Of a stretch of 64,000 nt of DNA, positions 28,340-38,061 are shown piece by piece. Every line of letters begins with the position of its first letter. The stretch's first letter is position 1. The stretch lies in NCBI RefSeq assembly GCF_042427615.1, contig NZ_JBHMEZ010000012.1, positions 372,001 through 436,000 on the forward strand, in the 5' to 3' direction. This stretch comes from Formosa undariae. GTDB lineage: Bacteria > Bacteroidota > Bacteroidia > Flavobacteriales > Flavobacteriaceae. A program made the position numbers and the translations under genes. Under the pieces are notes generated by a model. The model saw only the letters and a list, made by a program, of their open reading frames with translations, had not been told where the DNA came from and made no database searches.

Positions 28340-29344
28340 TTATTTTATCTGATTGTATTTGGTTTTAACAACATTAAAAGTTTCTTTTTTATTTCTGTTG
28401 ATATCTACTATTCCCCAATATTCTTCATTGGGAGAACCATCGTAAGGCACACCACTACTTTTTGGTGCCCATCCACCAATATCTTGTTTTTCGGGATTCC
28501 CTGCCTTCCACCAACCATCGGTAAACGAAAACAGAGTAACACCTGCACACTGATCAATATTTGCAATGATTTTATCTAGAATCATAGCATTTGCTTGTGC
28601 TTGTGCTGACTCATTTTCTCCTTGCTGAAATCCGTCGCTTTCAATAGTCATATAACTATCGCCTCCTGCTTCAGAGATATACATGGGCTTGTCACTTTTT
28701 GCTGCCCATTGCGCAAATATTTCCTCTGGATTATCCCATCGGTACACATTCATCCCCCAAACATCTATATTAGGTGATAGTGAAAGTGCGGTATCGTCTG
28801 GTAATTCGCCATGAGCCGTTGCCACAGGGTGATTTTTATCGTTTTTATGAATTAAATCTGCTGCAGCATTCATGTCTATGTACCAGTTTTTCACATCGCC
28901 ATCAAACCATTCTGGGTGATAATTATATTCATTACCCAATTCCCACATGAGGATGGCAGGATGATTTTTATAGGTATTTACATAGTCTATAAAACTCCCT
29001 GAATACACATCGAAAAACCCTTTTTGATCGTAGCCAAAACCAATAATGACTTTAATACCTGCCTCGGCAATGGCATCTAAAACGGCTTTATCATCTATAG
29101 GTGCATACGTCCGAATCGTGTTTATTCCAGCATCCTGCATTAAAGCTAAATCCTGACTTAAGGTCTTAAAATCTCTTTGTTCTGAGCCTTGTGGTACCGG
29201 ATGATAACAAATGCCTTTAATGGTATATTTTGAATCATTCACATAAATATGTGCTCCAGAAACAGAAACCAAATCCGCTGTCGTTGTGCTTTCACAAGAC
29301 ACAACAGAGACGATAATTAGTAATAAAACGATGATATATTTCAT
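28340..29344 (-). CDS. lipoprotein TIM-barrel glycoside hydrolase (stand-alone GH2-catalytic-like domain)
   Basis: The protein has 334 residues. The lipobox VVSC gives Cys17. The chain opens with a strand that normally links the Ig domains to the GH2 barrel (YVNDSKYTIKGICYHPVP), then INTIRTYAPIDD. The predicted acid/base is Glu139 (WELGNEYN) and the predicted nucleophile Glu225 (YISEAGGD). It has only the catalytic barrel, about a third of a typical GH2 protein, and no sugar-binding or Ig-like domains. Clan GH-A membership is firm; the family could be GH2-like, GH5 or an unassigned group. Its location between GH17 and GH30 indicates a beta-glucan substrate. Confidence 0.85.
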   Translation of the reverse strand: MKYIIVLLLIIVSVVSCESTTTADLVSVSGAHIYVNDSKYTIKGICYHPVPQGSEQRDFKTLSQDLALMQDAGINTIRTYAPIDDKAVLDAIAEAGIKVIIGFGYDQKGFFDVYSGSFIDYVNTYKNHPAILMWELGNEYNYHPEWFDGDVKNWYIDMNAAADLIHKNDKNHPVATAHGELPDDTALSLSPNIDVWGMNVYRWDNPEEIFAQWAAKSDKPMYISEAGGDSYMTIESDGFQQGENESAQAQANAMILDKIIANIDQCAGVTLFSFTDGWWKAGNPEKQDIGGWAPKSSGVPYDGSPNEEYWGIVDINRNKKETFNVVKTKYNQIK

Positions 29345-29349
29345 AACTT

Positions 29350-30603
29350 TTAGTTTTTAATTGGTGGTACAACTACGGTTTTCATTAAAACGTCTTTATT
29401 TCCTCCGAAAGTTTTTGTGATAGGCTTACCATGTCTAGTTAACCCTTTAAAAGCGCCTTGATCTACTAAGTCCCACAAGGCATATTTTGCTTCGCCCTGT
29501 AAGTTTATAAGTCCGAAATGATTTTCAGACCCTAACAGATTATTGGCATCTTTCCACTGCTCGTCGAAAGCTTCAAAAAAGAAACAAGACATTCCGTTTT
29601 CGTTGGTCCACTCTCGCATAGATTTATAGTACACCCCTTCTTTATATTCGTCTGTGGCCTTAGAACCAGTATCACCATACAATGCGTTAGACTGACTAGC
29701 CCACCCTGTTTCACCAATATGAATTGGTTTTTTTACGCCTAAACTGGTCATGTAATTGTATACACTATCGTATTGAGAAATAGCATAGGTTTTTGCGCGT
29801 ACCATAGCCGCATCAATCTTTTCTACATCATCTAAATCAGCTTCATTTTCTTCAACACCCCAAAACACAGGATGATAATGTGTATCGTGCATCGGATAGG
29901 TATGCATGGAAATATAATCGACGGCTTTAATCAATTGGTTTAAATCTTCGGTATGATATTCGGCATCGCCTCCACCCCAAGATGCAAAATTGTCTGAGCT
30001 TGTAATCCATACATCTTTTGGCAATTCACCCGACTGTTTCAAGTCCTGTAAATGATTCACCCATTTTAGAATCACACCTGGTTGTACATAATAACTCGTC
30101 GCCCATTTTACCATAGCTTCATTACCCACAGCAATAATTTTCACGATATCTGGATACGTTTTTGTTAACCGAACAGCCGTTTCTATCTCAACAGCATTAC
30201 GCTCACTTTCTAGATTATGATCCGGTTCTCCGTTGGAGGAATTAAATGCATTTTTACAATCAATCCAAGCGCCAAGCATCACATACATTTCAAAGCTTGG
30301 GTCTGCTGTTTTTAATTCACTAATCGCTTTTAAAAGATTAGCCGCCTGATCTAAATGCACATTATAGGTTCGTAATACTTTTATTCCCATAGCCGAAAGA
30401 ATCCTCATATCATCCTTTAATTCGGGAATAGTAGGTTGAATATCTCGCGTGTTTTCACGATAACCGCCGTAAGAAATAGCTAGGTATTTTGGATTTCCTA
30501 AAATATCTGCTGCTGTTTTTTCTTTTGCATTCTGAGATTTATCGTTACATCCTAACATCATAAATACTATAAAAAGTGTTATATAGGTTTTTAGTTTAAC
30601 CAT
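29350..30603 (-). CDS. GH17 beta-1,3-glucanase lipoprotein
   Basis: The protein has 417 residues. The lipobox MMLGC gives Cys19. The barrel carries VLRTYNVHLD (77-86), acid/base Glu162 in AVGNEAMV, SMHTYPMHD (232-240), nucleophile Glu298 in HIGETGWAS and FFEAFDEQWK near 350. The enzyme should hydrolyse the beta-1,3 backbone of laminarin, or transfer onto it, at the outer membrane or in the periplasm. It is distinct in sequence from the cytosolic GH17 at the end of the operon. It lies six bases after the phosphorylase and six before the next hydrolase gene. Confidence 0.93.
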   Translation of the reverse strand: MVKLKTYITLFIVFMMLGCNDKSQNAKEKTAADILGNPKYLAISYGGYRENTRDIQPTIPELKDDMRILSAMGIKVLRTYNVHLDQAANLLKAISELKTADPSFEMYVMLGAWIDCKNAFNSSNGEPDHNLESERNAVEIETAVRLTKTYPDIVKIIAVGNEAMVKWATSYYVQPGVILKWVNHLQDLKQSGELPKDVWITSSDNFASWGGGDAEYHTEDLNQLIKAVDYISMHTYPMHDTHYHPVFWGVEENEADLDDVEKIDAAMVRAKTYAISQYDSVYNYMTSLGVKKPIHIGETGWASQSNALYGDTGSKATDEYKEGVYYKSMREWTNENGMSCFFFEAFDEQWKDANNLLGSENHFGLINLQGEAKYALWDLVDQGAFKGLTRHGKPITKTFGGNKDVLMKTVVVPPIKN

Positions 30604-30609
30604 GCGCTA

Positions 30610-33600
30610 TTACTTGTTTACAAAAACTATGATATGATTGACATGTCCGTTACGTTCAAAAATAGATTTAGAAACTATTTCGTCTAAAGTATTTCCTTCA
30701 TATGAAAGCTTTGTATTGTCGTTAAAAACAACTTCGATATCTGTTGTCTTTGCGCGTTTATAAATCACAGGAACTTGACAATGGGTAAAACCTAATTCAC
30801 CTGCTTGAAGTTCTAAAACCTGATTGTCTTTCTGAATGTTGGTAAAACGAAATGTTGCAGGAACCTGTAAAAACTCTTTGGTTTGTAATAATCGTGGATT
30901 AAACACAATTTTCCCAGCTTCAACGTACACTCCTAATTCTCCGCTTCTACTCAACACATCTTCCTTAACTTGCCCTGTCATTCCTGGTTGTTGTGCGCCT
31001 TTGGTAGCTGGAGTATGCGAATATGGATCTGTTGGAAATGCGCCATATAATTCTGGTGATTTATGTACTCCAATTCCAGCATTGATTTCGTAATAATGAT
31101 CTAATAAACGTCCGATAACAGCATCAGATTCTTTATGTTCTATCGCCAATAAACATGTCTCTTGAACCGCTAATAATAGTTTAGAAACCATATGCCAATA
31201 AATAGAGCCTAAACCTTCGTAACCAAAGAAGGTTCCTGAACGCCCAGTGAAGGATTTATGATCGAAAATATCTTCGAATATCTGTAAAACTTCTGTTTTG
31301 TCTTCATCGACTAATACTTTATAGTTTTCACCTAAATCGGCTAATGCGGCATTTAAACTTTTTGCATTATTGAAATTACTATTAAAGTGATAGTTCCCTA
31401 AAAAGTCTTGTTCAATAACCTGTCTATTTCCATCGTGAACCAGCATTTTTAATAATTTAGATTGCTCTACCTTTTCTGAAGGAATATTATTTTTCTGATC
31501 AAATCGCGCTAAGTCCTTATTCGGATACAAGATATAACTGTATTGATCTTCTCTAAACAGTGCACTGTGCTTTAAACTATCGAGTAAACTCAAAGCTTGT
31601 GTTGCCGAAAGATATCCTGAACTCAATACAGCAACTTGACCTTCTAGCATTTCTGACAAATATGAAATAGACACCTCAGCGTCATTTTCAATAGTCATTA
31701 AATTGTAGGCATGATACATATTATCTTCGCGTTTATTGGCATCGATACTATGCTCTAAATATGTGGTGGTAATTGAAATAAAATCTAATAATTCTGATTT
31801 ACTTATAGAGGATTTCTGACTAGAAAAACTTGAGTCATAAATGGTTTCTCTAAACATACTTCCCGCTGTCCCTAAACCGTCTAAAACGGTTTTTCTATTT
31901 TGATCTGTTACACCGGCTTTAAGAATACCTTTGTTTTCTTCTAAAGTTGAAACTACTGAACTGAAGAACATCACTAACTCTTCCGAAATATCTGTTTGCT
32001 CTACGTCCGATTTCTCAACCAAATCTTTAAAAAACCCTAAGAAACGTCTTAAATAATACAACGTAACCATAGACACACCATTTCCTACCAAAGCATTGTT
32101 GGCATCGTTCCATTCTGGACGTTGTGTATTTAACCATATACCACCTTCAGGAATAAAATTAGACACCTTAGCCAACACTGTAGCAAGCAACTTTTCTATT
32201 AAATTAACACGGTAAATATTGGCATTTTTATCAGTTAACAAAGCACCGTCTGCTCCTAATTCAGCTCGTTTTTCATCTATAGTTGCATTGAGTTTATGAT
32301 CGAAATCTATAGTGTCTTTCGGATTTTCTAAAATATCTGAATAGCTCTTGATTTTATAAGGCACGTTAGCATATACAAACACGTCTTGATTGAAGCGTTT
32401 TGCTAATGTTCCCGGATAATAATCTTCGATACATTCTAAGAATTTTAATAAGTAAATAATCTGATGATCTCCCCAATACCCAATGTAAGACCACGGATCG
32501 TTTTCTTCGATCACTTCCCAATCGAAACCATCTTTAGTCACGCGGTATGGATTATATCCTTCGAAAGTGGTCGCGTTTAAGAATTTATGAATCATTCCTT
32601 CCAGAAACTCGGGATAAGCATGCGATAAGGCTTCCCAATTTTGGAAAATATCACGCCAATTTCCTTCGTAATCTAAAATTTTAGATCCGTCTACTTCACT
32701 CTGCGTATTAATAGAAAAACGGTTCCAAGGTCTACTTGGATCGCCATGTCTTCTACTAAATTTAAGTGGTAAATATTCTAAGCATAGGCGTTTAAAATCA
32801 CGATCCTCGCTAGATTCTGCTAGCTGTTTTATGTCGTCCAACAAGAATATTGCTGGTAATTTTTTTATAATGTTTTCATTCTGTCTGAAAACAATTGTAT
32901 TTGCTTTTGATAGATATGTAACGAAATCGTCTTTCTCTATCTGATAATTATCGTCGAAAATCCCACCACGCATGATATTAAATAAGGTGTTAGAAAAATG
33001 TCTCATGTTGGTAAGTGGGTCTGCAGTCACTTGTAATCCATCTGCGGCGCCAGACAATTCTATTAAGCGTTTTGTTCCGGCATCAATATCTTTTTGAATG
33101 ACATTTGCCATGTCTGCCTCATTTTTAAGACGTTCAGAAATTTTAACTACATCTGAAATAGATTGATTTACATTGGCTACAAACATCCAACGCGCTTCTA
33201 TTTTTGGTTCTAACTTTAAATCTGAAACAATAAAGTATGCCCCTTTTTCTGCTTTCACATCAACTTCTTGTGTAATAACTTCATGTTTTCTGAAGGCATC
33301 TAGTTGCCTTGAAGACAATAAATGTGTTGGATTATCTAATCCTGAAGACCATACTATATTTGCTTTTAAAGCTTCACTAGGCTCGGCTTTATCTACAATG
33401 ACTGCACTTAAGGCGTAAATCCCTAAACCAACTTCGGTTTGCAGTTCACTTTTCTTATACGCATCAACCAAATTACTTCTACTATTTTGTAATTCTGAAG
33501 TCACTCCAGAAGGTAAAATATTTTGTAACCCATCTAATACGGTAACATTAATTGTGTTCTTTGAATGATTTTCTACTGTAGATTCTTTAACAAATCCAAA

Positions 33601-34068
33601 CTGATTACTAGAATTCCATTGATATCTAAACGTGAGTTTTAAATCGTGATTAATCTCTTCGAAAACAACTTTATTTCCGTAGCTATTCTTGTATAGATTT
33701 CTTGTGGTATTATATAATCCCGTCTGTCTTTCGGAAAACGGTTCCCAAATAATAGATTGTCCTTTTATATGAATTTGAAGAATGGTTTTACTTCCTGTGA
33801 TGTCGGCTAACTCGGTAATTTTGTCATCGGTATAATACGGAAACAACGACGATTCTGCATTTTTTCGCCCTGCTGTTAATCCGCCATTACTAGAAATAAA
33901 CATCCAATGGTTAGAATCGCTAACAATGCTCATAAAAAATGGACGCATGCTATCGCTATTCGAAATTTTATAATATGTTTCGCCATTAAGAGTTACTAAT
34001 TTCGTGTCTGAACTATTAGTATTTGAGCTGTTGTATTTTTGTGATTCTTTATGCATCGTATTTTTCAT
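30610..34068 (-). CDS. large inverting glucan phosphorylase, GH149/GH161 type (clan with GH94)
   Basis: The protein has 1152 residues (an alternative start is Met5) and no signal peptide, so it is cytoplasmic. An N-terminal beta-sandwich (about 25-330; PFFMSIVSDSNHWMFISSNGG opening) is followed by a linker helix region, an alpha/alpha barrel (about 370-1000) and a C-terminal beta domain. The segment PEWNDANNALVG (Asp655) resembles the WNDG-type catalytic-acid motif of GH94. RRHGDPSRPWN, DWEVIEENDPWSYIGYWGDH and GRSGTFFGYEGLGSIYWHM look like active-site loops. Length and gene setting match the beta-1,3-glucan phosphorylases of GH149/GH161, which convert (Glc)n plus phosphate to glucose 1-phosphate. 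The family assignment is recognition, not computed alignment. Confidence 0.8.
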   Translation of the reverse strand: MKNTMHKESQKYNSSNTNSSDTKLVTLNGETYYKISNSDSMRPFFMSIVSDSNHWMFISSNGGLTAGRKNAESSLFPYYTDDKITELADITGSKTILQIHIKGQSIIWEPFSERQTGLYNTTRNLYKNSYGNKVVFEEINHDLKLTFRYQWNSSNQFGFVKESTVENHSKNTINVTVLDGLQNILPSGVTSELQNSRSNLVDAYKKSELQTEVGLGIYALSAVIVDKAEPSEALKANIVWSSGLDNPTHLLSSRQLDAFRKHEVITQEVDVKAEKGAYFIVSDLKLEPKIEARWMFVANVNQSISDVVKISERLKNEADMANVIQKDIDAGTKRLIELSGAADGLQVTADPLTNMRHFSNTLFNIMRGGIFDDNYQIEKDDFVTYLSKANTIVFRQNENIIKKLPAIFLLDDIKQLAESSEDRDFKRLCLEYLPLKFSRRHGDPSRPWNRFSINTQSEVDGSKILDYEGNWRDIFQNWEALSHAYPEFLEGMIHKFLNATTFEGYNPYRVTKDGFDWEVIEENDPWSYIGYWGDHQIIYLLKFLECIEDYYPGTLAKRFNQDVFVYANVPYKIKSYSDILENPKDTIDFDHKLNATIDEKRAELGADGALLTDKNANIYRVNLIEKLLATVLAKVSNFIPEGGIWLNTQRPEWNDANNALVGNGVSMVTLYYLRRFLGFFKDLVEKSDVEQTDISEELVMFFSSVVSTLEENKGILKAGVTDQNRKTVLDGLGTAGSMFRETIYDSSFSSQKSSISKSELLDFISITTTYLEHSIDANKREDNMYHAYNLMTIENDAEVSISYLSEMLEGQVAVLSSGYLSATQALSLLDSLKHSALFREDQYSYILYPNKDLARFDQKNNIPSEKVEQSKLLKMLVHDGNRQVIEQDFLGNYHFNSNFNNAKSLNAALADLGENYKVLVDEDKTEVLQIFEDIFDHKSFTGRSGTFFGYEGLGSIYWHMVSKLLLAVQETCLLAIEHKESDAVIGRLLDHYYEINAGIGVHKSPELYGAFPTDPYSHTPATKGAQQPGMTGQVKEDVLSRSGELGVYVEAGKIVFNPRLLQTKEFLQVPATFRFTNIQKDNQVLELQAGELGFTHCQVPVIYKRAKTTDIEVVFNDNTKLSYEGNTLDEIVSKSIFERNGHVNHIIVFVNK

Positions 34069-34210
34069 TAATCTTAAATTATATTGGTACTCTTTAAAAA
34101 TTTAAACACCATTTAGCGCTATAAATCAAACCACCGTGTTCTGTTGTTTATTTAAAGACTGCTTACTTTGGTTAAAATTTTGTTTTGGTATAATTGTTTT
34201 GTTTCTATAA

Positions 34211-34236
34211 GGGCAGTTTATCTAACATAACTGCCC
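34211..34236 (-). promoter_or_regulatory. intra-operon hairpin between GH16 and phosphorylase genes
   Basis: GGGCAGTT and AACTGCCC form a perfect eight-base stem with a ten-base loop, in the 191-base gap, the widest inside the operon. There is no strong T-run after it on the minus strand, so it may be an attenuating or mRNA-stabilising structure rather than a full terminator. Confidence 0.5.
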
Positions 34237-34259
34237 CTAAAAACAAACTACAAACAATA

Positions 34260-35930
34260 TTATTGGTAAACTCTTACGTAATCAATTTCCATTGAATCGC
34301 TAGTAAAATCAGGGTCAATATCACCTCCTAAACTTCCGCCCATGGCCACGTTTAAAATCATAAAGAATTCTTTATCATAGAATGGTAATGCTTCACTATT
34401 ATCTAGTTTGACCACTTGAATATTATCGACTAAAATGATTAAATGTTCTTCTGTCCATTCTAGTGTATATAAATGAAATTCTGATGCCATATTAGTGACC
34501 TCTAAAGTTTCACCATAACTCGCTTTGGCATTGGTAGAAGTTTCAAACCAATGGAACGTACCTAAAGAAGTGTTTTTGTCCCCACCTGTTTGTTCCATGA
34601 TATCTATTTCTCCACATAATGGCCATCCCACGGTTTCAAAATTAGAACCTAACATCCAAATCGCCGGCCATGTGCCTTGAACACCTGGTAATTTTGCTTT
34701 GGCTTCGATACGCCCGTATTTAAACGACTTTAATCCTTCAGATTTTAGTCTTGAAGACGTATAAGTACTTCCGTCCTTTCTGGCTGTGATTTTAAGTATT
34801 CCATCTGCAACGATAACATTACTAGCATCGTCTGTATAGGTTTGGACTTCTTGGTTTCCCCATCCGCCTGCACCTAAATCGTAGGTCCAGTTTGTAGCAT
34901 CTGGTGCACCATCGGTATCAAATTCATCTGACCATACTAAGTCATTAAATTCTGATTCAAAATCAACTTCACCTTCAACAGGCTTACTAGAAGTAAATAC
35001 TTGGTACCAAGCCCCAAATCCAGGTTGAATGATTCTTACGTGTAATGTATTCTCTGTTACTGAAATAATATCGTAAGAACTCGCACCTACATACCATCCC
35101 ATAAATCCGTCATCAGAAATTTCAAAAGCCGTTCCTCTATAAGGTTCGTCGTTATAACTTCCTTCTACAGCTGCTTTTGAAGTTGATGGTAAAAAAGAAA
35201 CCTTTTTAACTCCAAACATTCCGGTCGCTACTGTTTCATCGTAACACGTATCTCCAGATATTCCAAGTTCATCTGCATAAGCACCAGGAACAAAAGCGGG
35301 TCCAACGGTTTGTTCAAACGTTAATCCTTCTGTAGTACGTGTAAACACAAACTCATTGGTATACATACAATACTTTTCTTCATCCCAAGCTTGAATAGCA
35401 TTCCACCACGCTTCGTAAGCAAATTCTCCATTACCATAATCTTCTTCAATAGGTCCTAAACCAACATGTAAAGGTATATTCGCTGCCCAATACCACGTTT
35501 TAGAATCTCCAACAAGTTCTCCTGCCATTAAGTTTTCTGCATCAACATCAGAGAATGAGCTAAACACTTCTACATCCATAGCTGTACTCGATTTAACACC
35601 ACCTGTACCAACCGCATTAACGACTACGGTATAGGTATTAATACCGGTATTAGTAAATCGGTGTTCGGTTACCCCAGACGGCGCAACCCCCGTTTTTCCA
35701 TCGCCAAAATCAAATTGATATGTAATTTCGTTATTGGCTGTAGATGTAAAAACTACAATTCCACTTCCATCACCGTAAGGATTATCGGTATCTACTCCCA
35801 TTATTTCTGCAGATATAGTCACTGCAGATGGCGCAATAATTTCACCTATGGACACATCGTCTTCCTGGCAGCTTGTAAGCAAAAAGGTAAACGAAAGAAA
35901 AAGTCCTATATAATATTTTATGTTCTTCAT
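34260..35930 (-). CDS. GH16 endo-beta-1,3-glucanase (laminarinase) lipoprotein with PKD and lipocalin-like modules
   Basis: The protein has 556 residues. The lipobox LLTSC gives Cys21. Residues about 35-122 form a PKD-type domain (YQFDFGDGKTG). Residues about 135-325 are a lipocalin-like module (SKTWYWAANIPLHVGLGP), probably glycan-binding. Residues about 335-556 are the GH16 catalytic domain: WSDEFDTDGAPDATNW, then nucleophile Glu441, Asp443 and acid/base Glu446 in GEIDIMEQTGG, and a final MEIDYVRVYQ. The EIDIME form is that of laminarinases and lichenases. It would cut the glucan at the cell surface. It lies 13 bases after the glycan-binding lipoprotein gene. Confidence 0.96.
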   Translation of the reverse strand: MKNIKYYIGLFLSFTFLLTSCQEDDVSIGEIIAPSAVTISAEIMGVDTDNPYGDGSGIVVFTSTANNEITYQFDFGDGKTGVAPSGVTEHRFTNTGINTYTVVVNAVGTGGVKSSTAMDVEVFSSFSDVDAENLMAGELVGDSKTWYWAANIPLHVGLGPIEEDYGNGEFAYEAWWNAIQAWDEEKYCMYTNEFVFTRTTEGLTFEQTVGPAFVPGAYADELGISGDTCYDETVATGMFGVKKVSFLPSTSKAAVEGSYNDEPYRGTAFEISDDGFMGWYVGASSYDIISVTENTLHVRIIQPGFGAWYQVFTSSKPVEGEVDFESEFNDLVWSDEFDTDGAPDATNWTYDLGAGGWGNQEVQTYTDDASNVIVADGILKITARKDGSTYTSSRLKSEGLKSFKYGRIEAKAKLPGVQGTWPAIWMLGSNFETVGWPLCGEIDIMEQTGGDKNTSLGTFHWFETSTNAKASYGETLEVTNMASEFHLYTLEWTEEHLIILVDNIQVVKLDNSEALPFYDKEFFMILNVAMGGSLGGDIDPDFTSDSMEIDYVRVYQ

Positions 35931-35943
35931 AATTTTTAGTTTT

Positions 35944-38049
35944 TTAGATTCTTACCAATTTATATTGCCAGAATGTACCTGAACCTGTTCCTGTTTCGAC
36001 AGCGACACTAATAGTATTATTATCTATAAATGTGACATTGTAGGTTATAGCATCTGGTGCATCTGCAGCATTAGAAAGTTCCCCTTCATTATTTGCTTTT
36101 GCTAGTCCTATAAATGATCCTTTACCATTAATGGTTAATACACCGCCACTATACGTGTAGGTCGCCGCAATAGACCCGTCGAATGGCGCTATTGGTGTAC
36201 CGCATCCATCGGTTCCACCTAACCAAGATTCTAACCAAGTCGATCCGCCAAATTCATTTTTAAAAGTACCATCTGCTCCAAATACATAAGCATCATCGTA
36301 ATAACATGCACGTTCTGTAACACAAGCATCGTCGCAATTCCACCAAGACACATCGCCTACACTTGGACCAACACCTAACGAACCTGCGTCTTGAGACATT
36401 TGCCAAGTTCCTGTTAATGGCGAGCTCACGACACCTTCTCTAACCAAAGTAAACTGCCAGAATGTACCTGAACCTGTTCCGGTTTCAATACTTACTTGTA
36501 TTGTATTTGGATCTGAGAATGCTGCGCTATATGTAATTGAATCTGGAGCGTCTGCAGGACTTGTTAATTCTCCTGAATTTGTTCCTTTTGACAGTCCTAT
36601 AAAAGCACCTTTTCCATTAAGTGTAATAGAATTTATATCTTCATTATAGACATAAGTTGCTGCGTTAGATCCGTCGTGCGGTGCAACTGGTACGCCACAA
36701 CTATCAGATCCGCCTTGCCAAGATTCTACCCAAGTGGCATCACCCATTACATTTTTAAATGTACCGTCTGCGCTAAACACATAGGTATCGTCGTAATAAC
36801 ATGCACGATCTGTAACACAATCTGCATCACAATTCCACCATGTAATATCTCCTACTGCTGGACCAACACCAAGTGAACCTGCGGCTGAAGACAATTTCCA
36901 TGTTCCAACTAAACCAGTATCAATTCCTGAAGGCACTTTATAAAAGAATAGGTTGTCGATAAATATTGTACCACTTCCAGAAGGCAACCCCTCTAATTTA
37001 AACTGAATTGTATTTGAAAAATCTAATGATCCATTTGCAGCTGTAAACACTGATAACGGAATTTCGAAAGATGTCCATTCGTCTTGTTTTAATTCAAGTT
37101 CGTAAGACGTTTCACTTGTTGCCCCATCTGCTGCTGCAGTAATAGGAAAAAGTAAAGCATTAAAATCGGCTTCGGCTGTCCATACATCGATGTGGACAAA
37201 TTCCATTGCTGAAGCATTAACCGGAGCGCCGCTAAAATCGATACCTTGATAGGTAATATCTCCATATTGAATGGTGTTATTCCCTCCAACTTGAATTTCT
37301 GTATATGTAGTCGATTGTCCCCAATTTGGATTATAATCTATAGACTCTGGATTTGTATATGAATCACTGTATATTGAAATCACATCGGCTTGCGCTCTAA
37401 TTGGCACTGGAGCCGCTTCTAATGGCTGAAGAATTGCAGTCACCACAAACGCTTCTGAATATTCTGTAGTTTCTGCCGCCGCACTCATGGCAACCACTTT
37501 AATAGTATACGTTCCTGCGTCTTCATATTGGTATGAAATCGTTTCATCTACATTTAATGGCATAGGATCTGCTGCATCATCTTCTCCAAAATACACCTCA
37601 AAACCTGTAGCGAAATCTGCAGTTGCAGATATATTGACTTGTTTAGAAATCGCTGGATCATTTTCGATAGTGACAACTAAATTTTCAGGCGTTTTAAACG
37701 ACACCACGACACTTTGACTCGCTTCGGTTGTTAAACCGTTTAACGATATAGCTGTTATGGTCGCTTCGTAAGTACCTTCTGCATACACGTGCATTGCTCC
37801 TTTCCCAGGAGTAATATTGACTTCCTTTTCGGAGCCATCTCCAAAACTCACATCGTAACTCACGGCACCTTCTGCTAATGGCGTTATGGTTACCAAACCT
37901 GTATTATCTTGAGTCACACGAACAGAGGCCGATACATTTGTAGGCGCTGCAATCGCATTAACATAATCGGTATTATCGTCTTCAGAACAACCAATTGCGA
38001 TAAGCGCAATAACCGCTAAACTGAATGCGTATTTTATAAATTTCATCAT
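35944..38049 (-). CDS. surface glycan-binding lipoprotein with duplicated lipocalin-like modules
   Basis: The protein has 701 residues. The lipobox LIAIGC gives Cys21. Residues about 35-205 contain two PKD/Ig-like domains (YDVSFGDGSEKEV; TADFATGFEVYFGED). Residues about 218-375 are a beta-sandwich opening ADVISIYSDSYT. Residues 382-538 and 547-701 are two near-identical lipocalin-like modules, each starting GTW, with WWNC, ACYYDD, ADGTFKN and GSGTFWQ motifs and four or more cysteines. The position right after SusD is that of SusE/SusF-like surface glycan-binding proteins that hold polysaccharide near the importer. It has no catalytic motif. It is 12 bases after susD. Confidence 0.88.
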   Translation of the reverse strand: MMKFIKYAFSLAVIALIAIGCSEDDNTDYVNAIAAPTNVSASVRVTQDNTGLVTITPLAEGAVSYDVSFGDGSEKEVNITPGKGAMHVYAEGTYEATITAISLNGLTTEASQSVVVSFKTPENLVVTIENDPAISKQVNISATADFATGFEVYFGEDDAADPMPLNVDETISYQYEDAGTYTIKVVAMSAAAETTEYSEAFVVTAILQPLEAAPVPIRAQADVISIYSDSYTNPESIDYNPNWGQSTTYTEIQVGGNNTIQYGDITYQGIDFSGAPVNASAMEFVHIDVWTAEADFNALLFPITAAADGATSETSYELELKQDEWTSFEIPLSVFTAANGSLDFSNTIQFKLEGLPSGSGTIFIDNLFFYKVPSGIDTGLVGTWKLSSAAGSLGVGPAVGDITWWNCDADCVTDRACYYDDTYVFSADGTFKNVMGDATWVESWQGGSDSCGVPVAPHDGSNAATYVYNEDINSITLNGKGAFIGLSKGTNSGELTSPADAPDSITYSAAFSDPNTIQVSIETGTGSGTFWQFTLVREGVVSSPLTGTWQMSQDAGSLGVGPSVGDVSWWNCDDACVTERACYYDDAYVFGADGTFKNEFGGSTWLESWLGGTDGCGTPIAPFDGSIAATYTYSGGVLTINGKGSFIGLAKANNEGELSNAADAPDAITYNVTFIDNNTISVAVETGTGSGTFWQYKLVRI

Positions 38050-38061
38050 AGTTTCTTAGTT

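Noticed and set aside
30610..34068. Considered an ordinary GH94 cellobiose phosphorylase.
   Set aside because: It is about 350 residues longer than GH94 enzymes and lacks the GDWNDG form of the acid motif; GH149/GH161 fits better.
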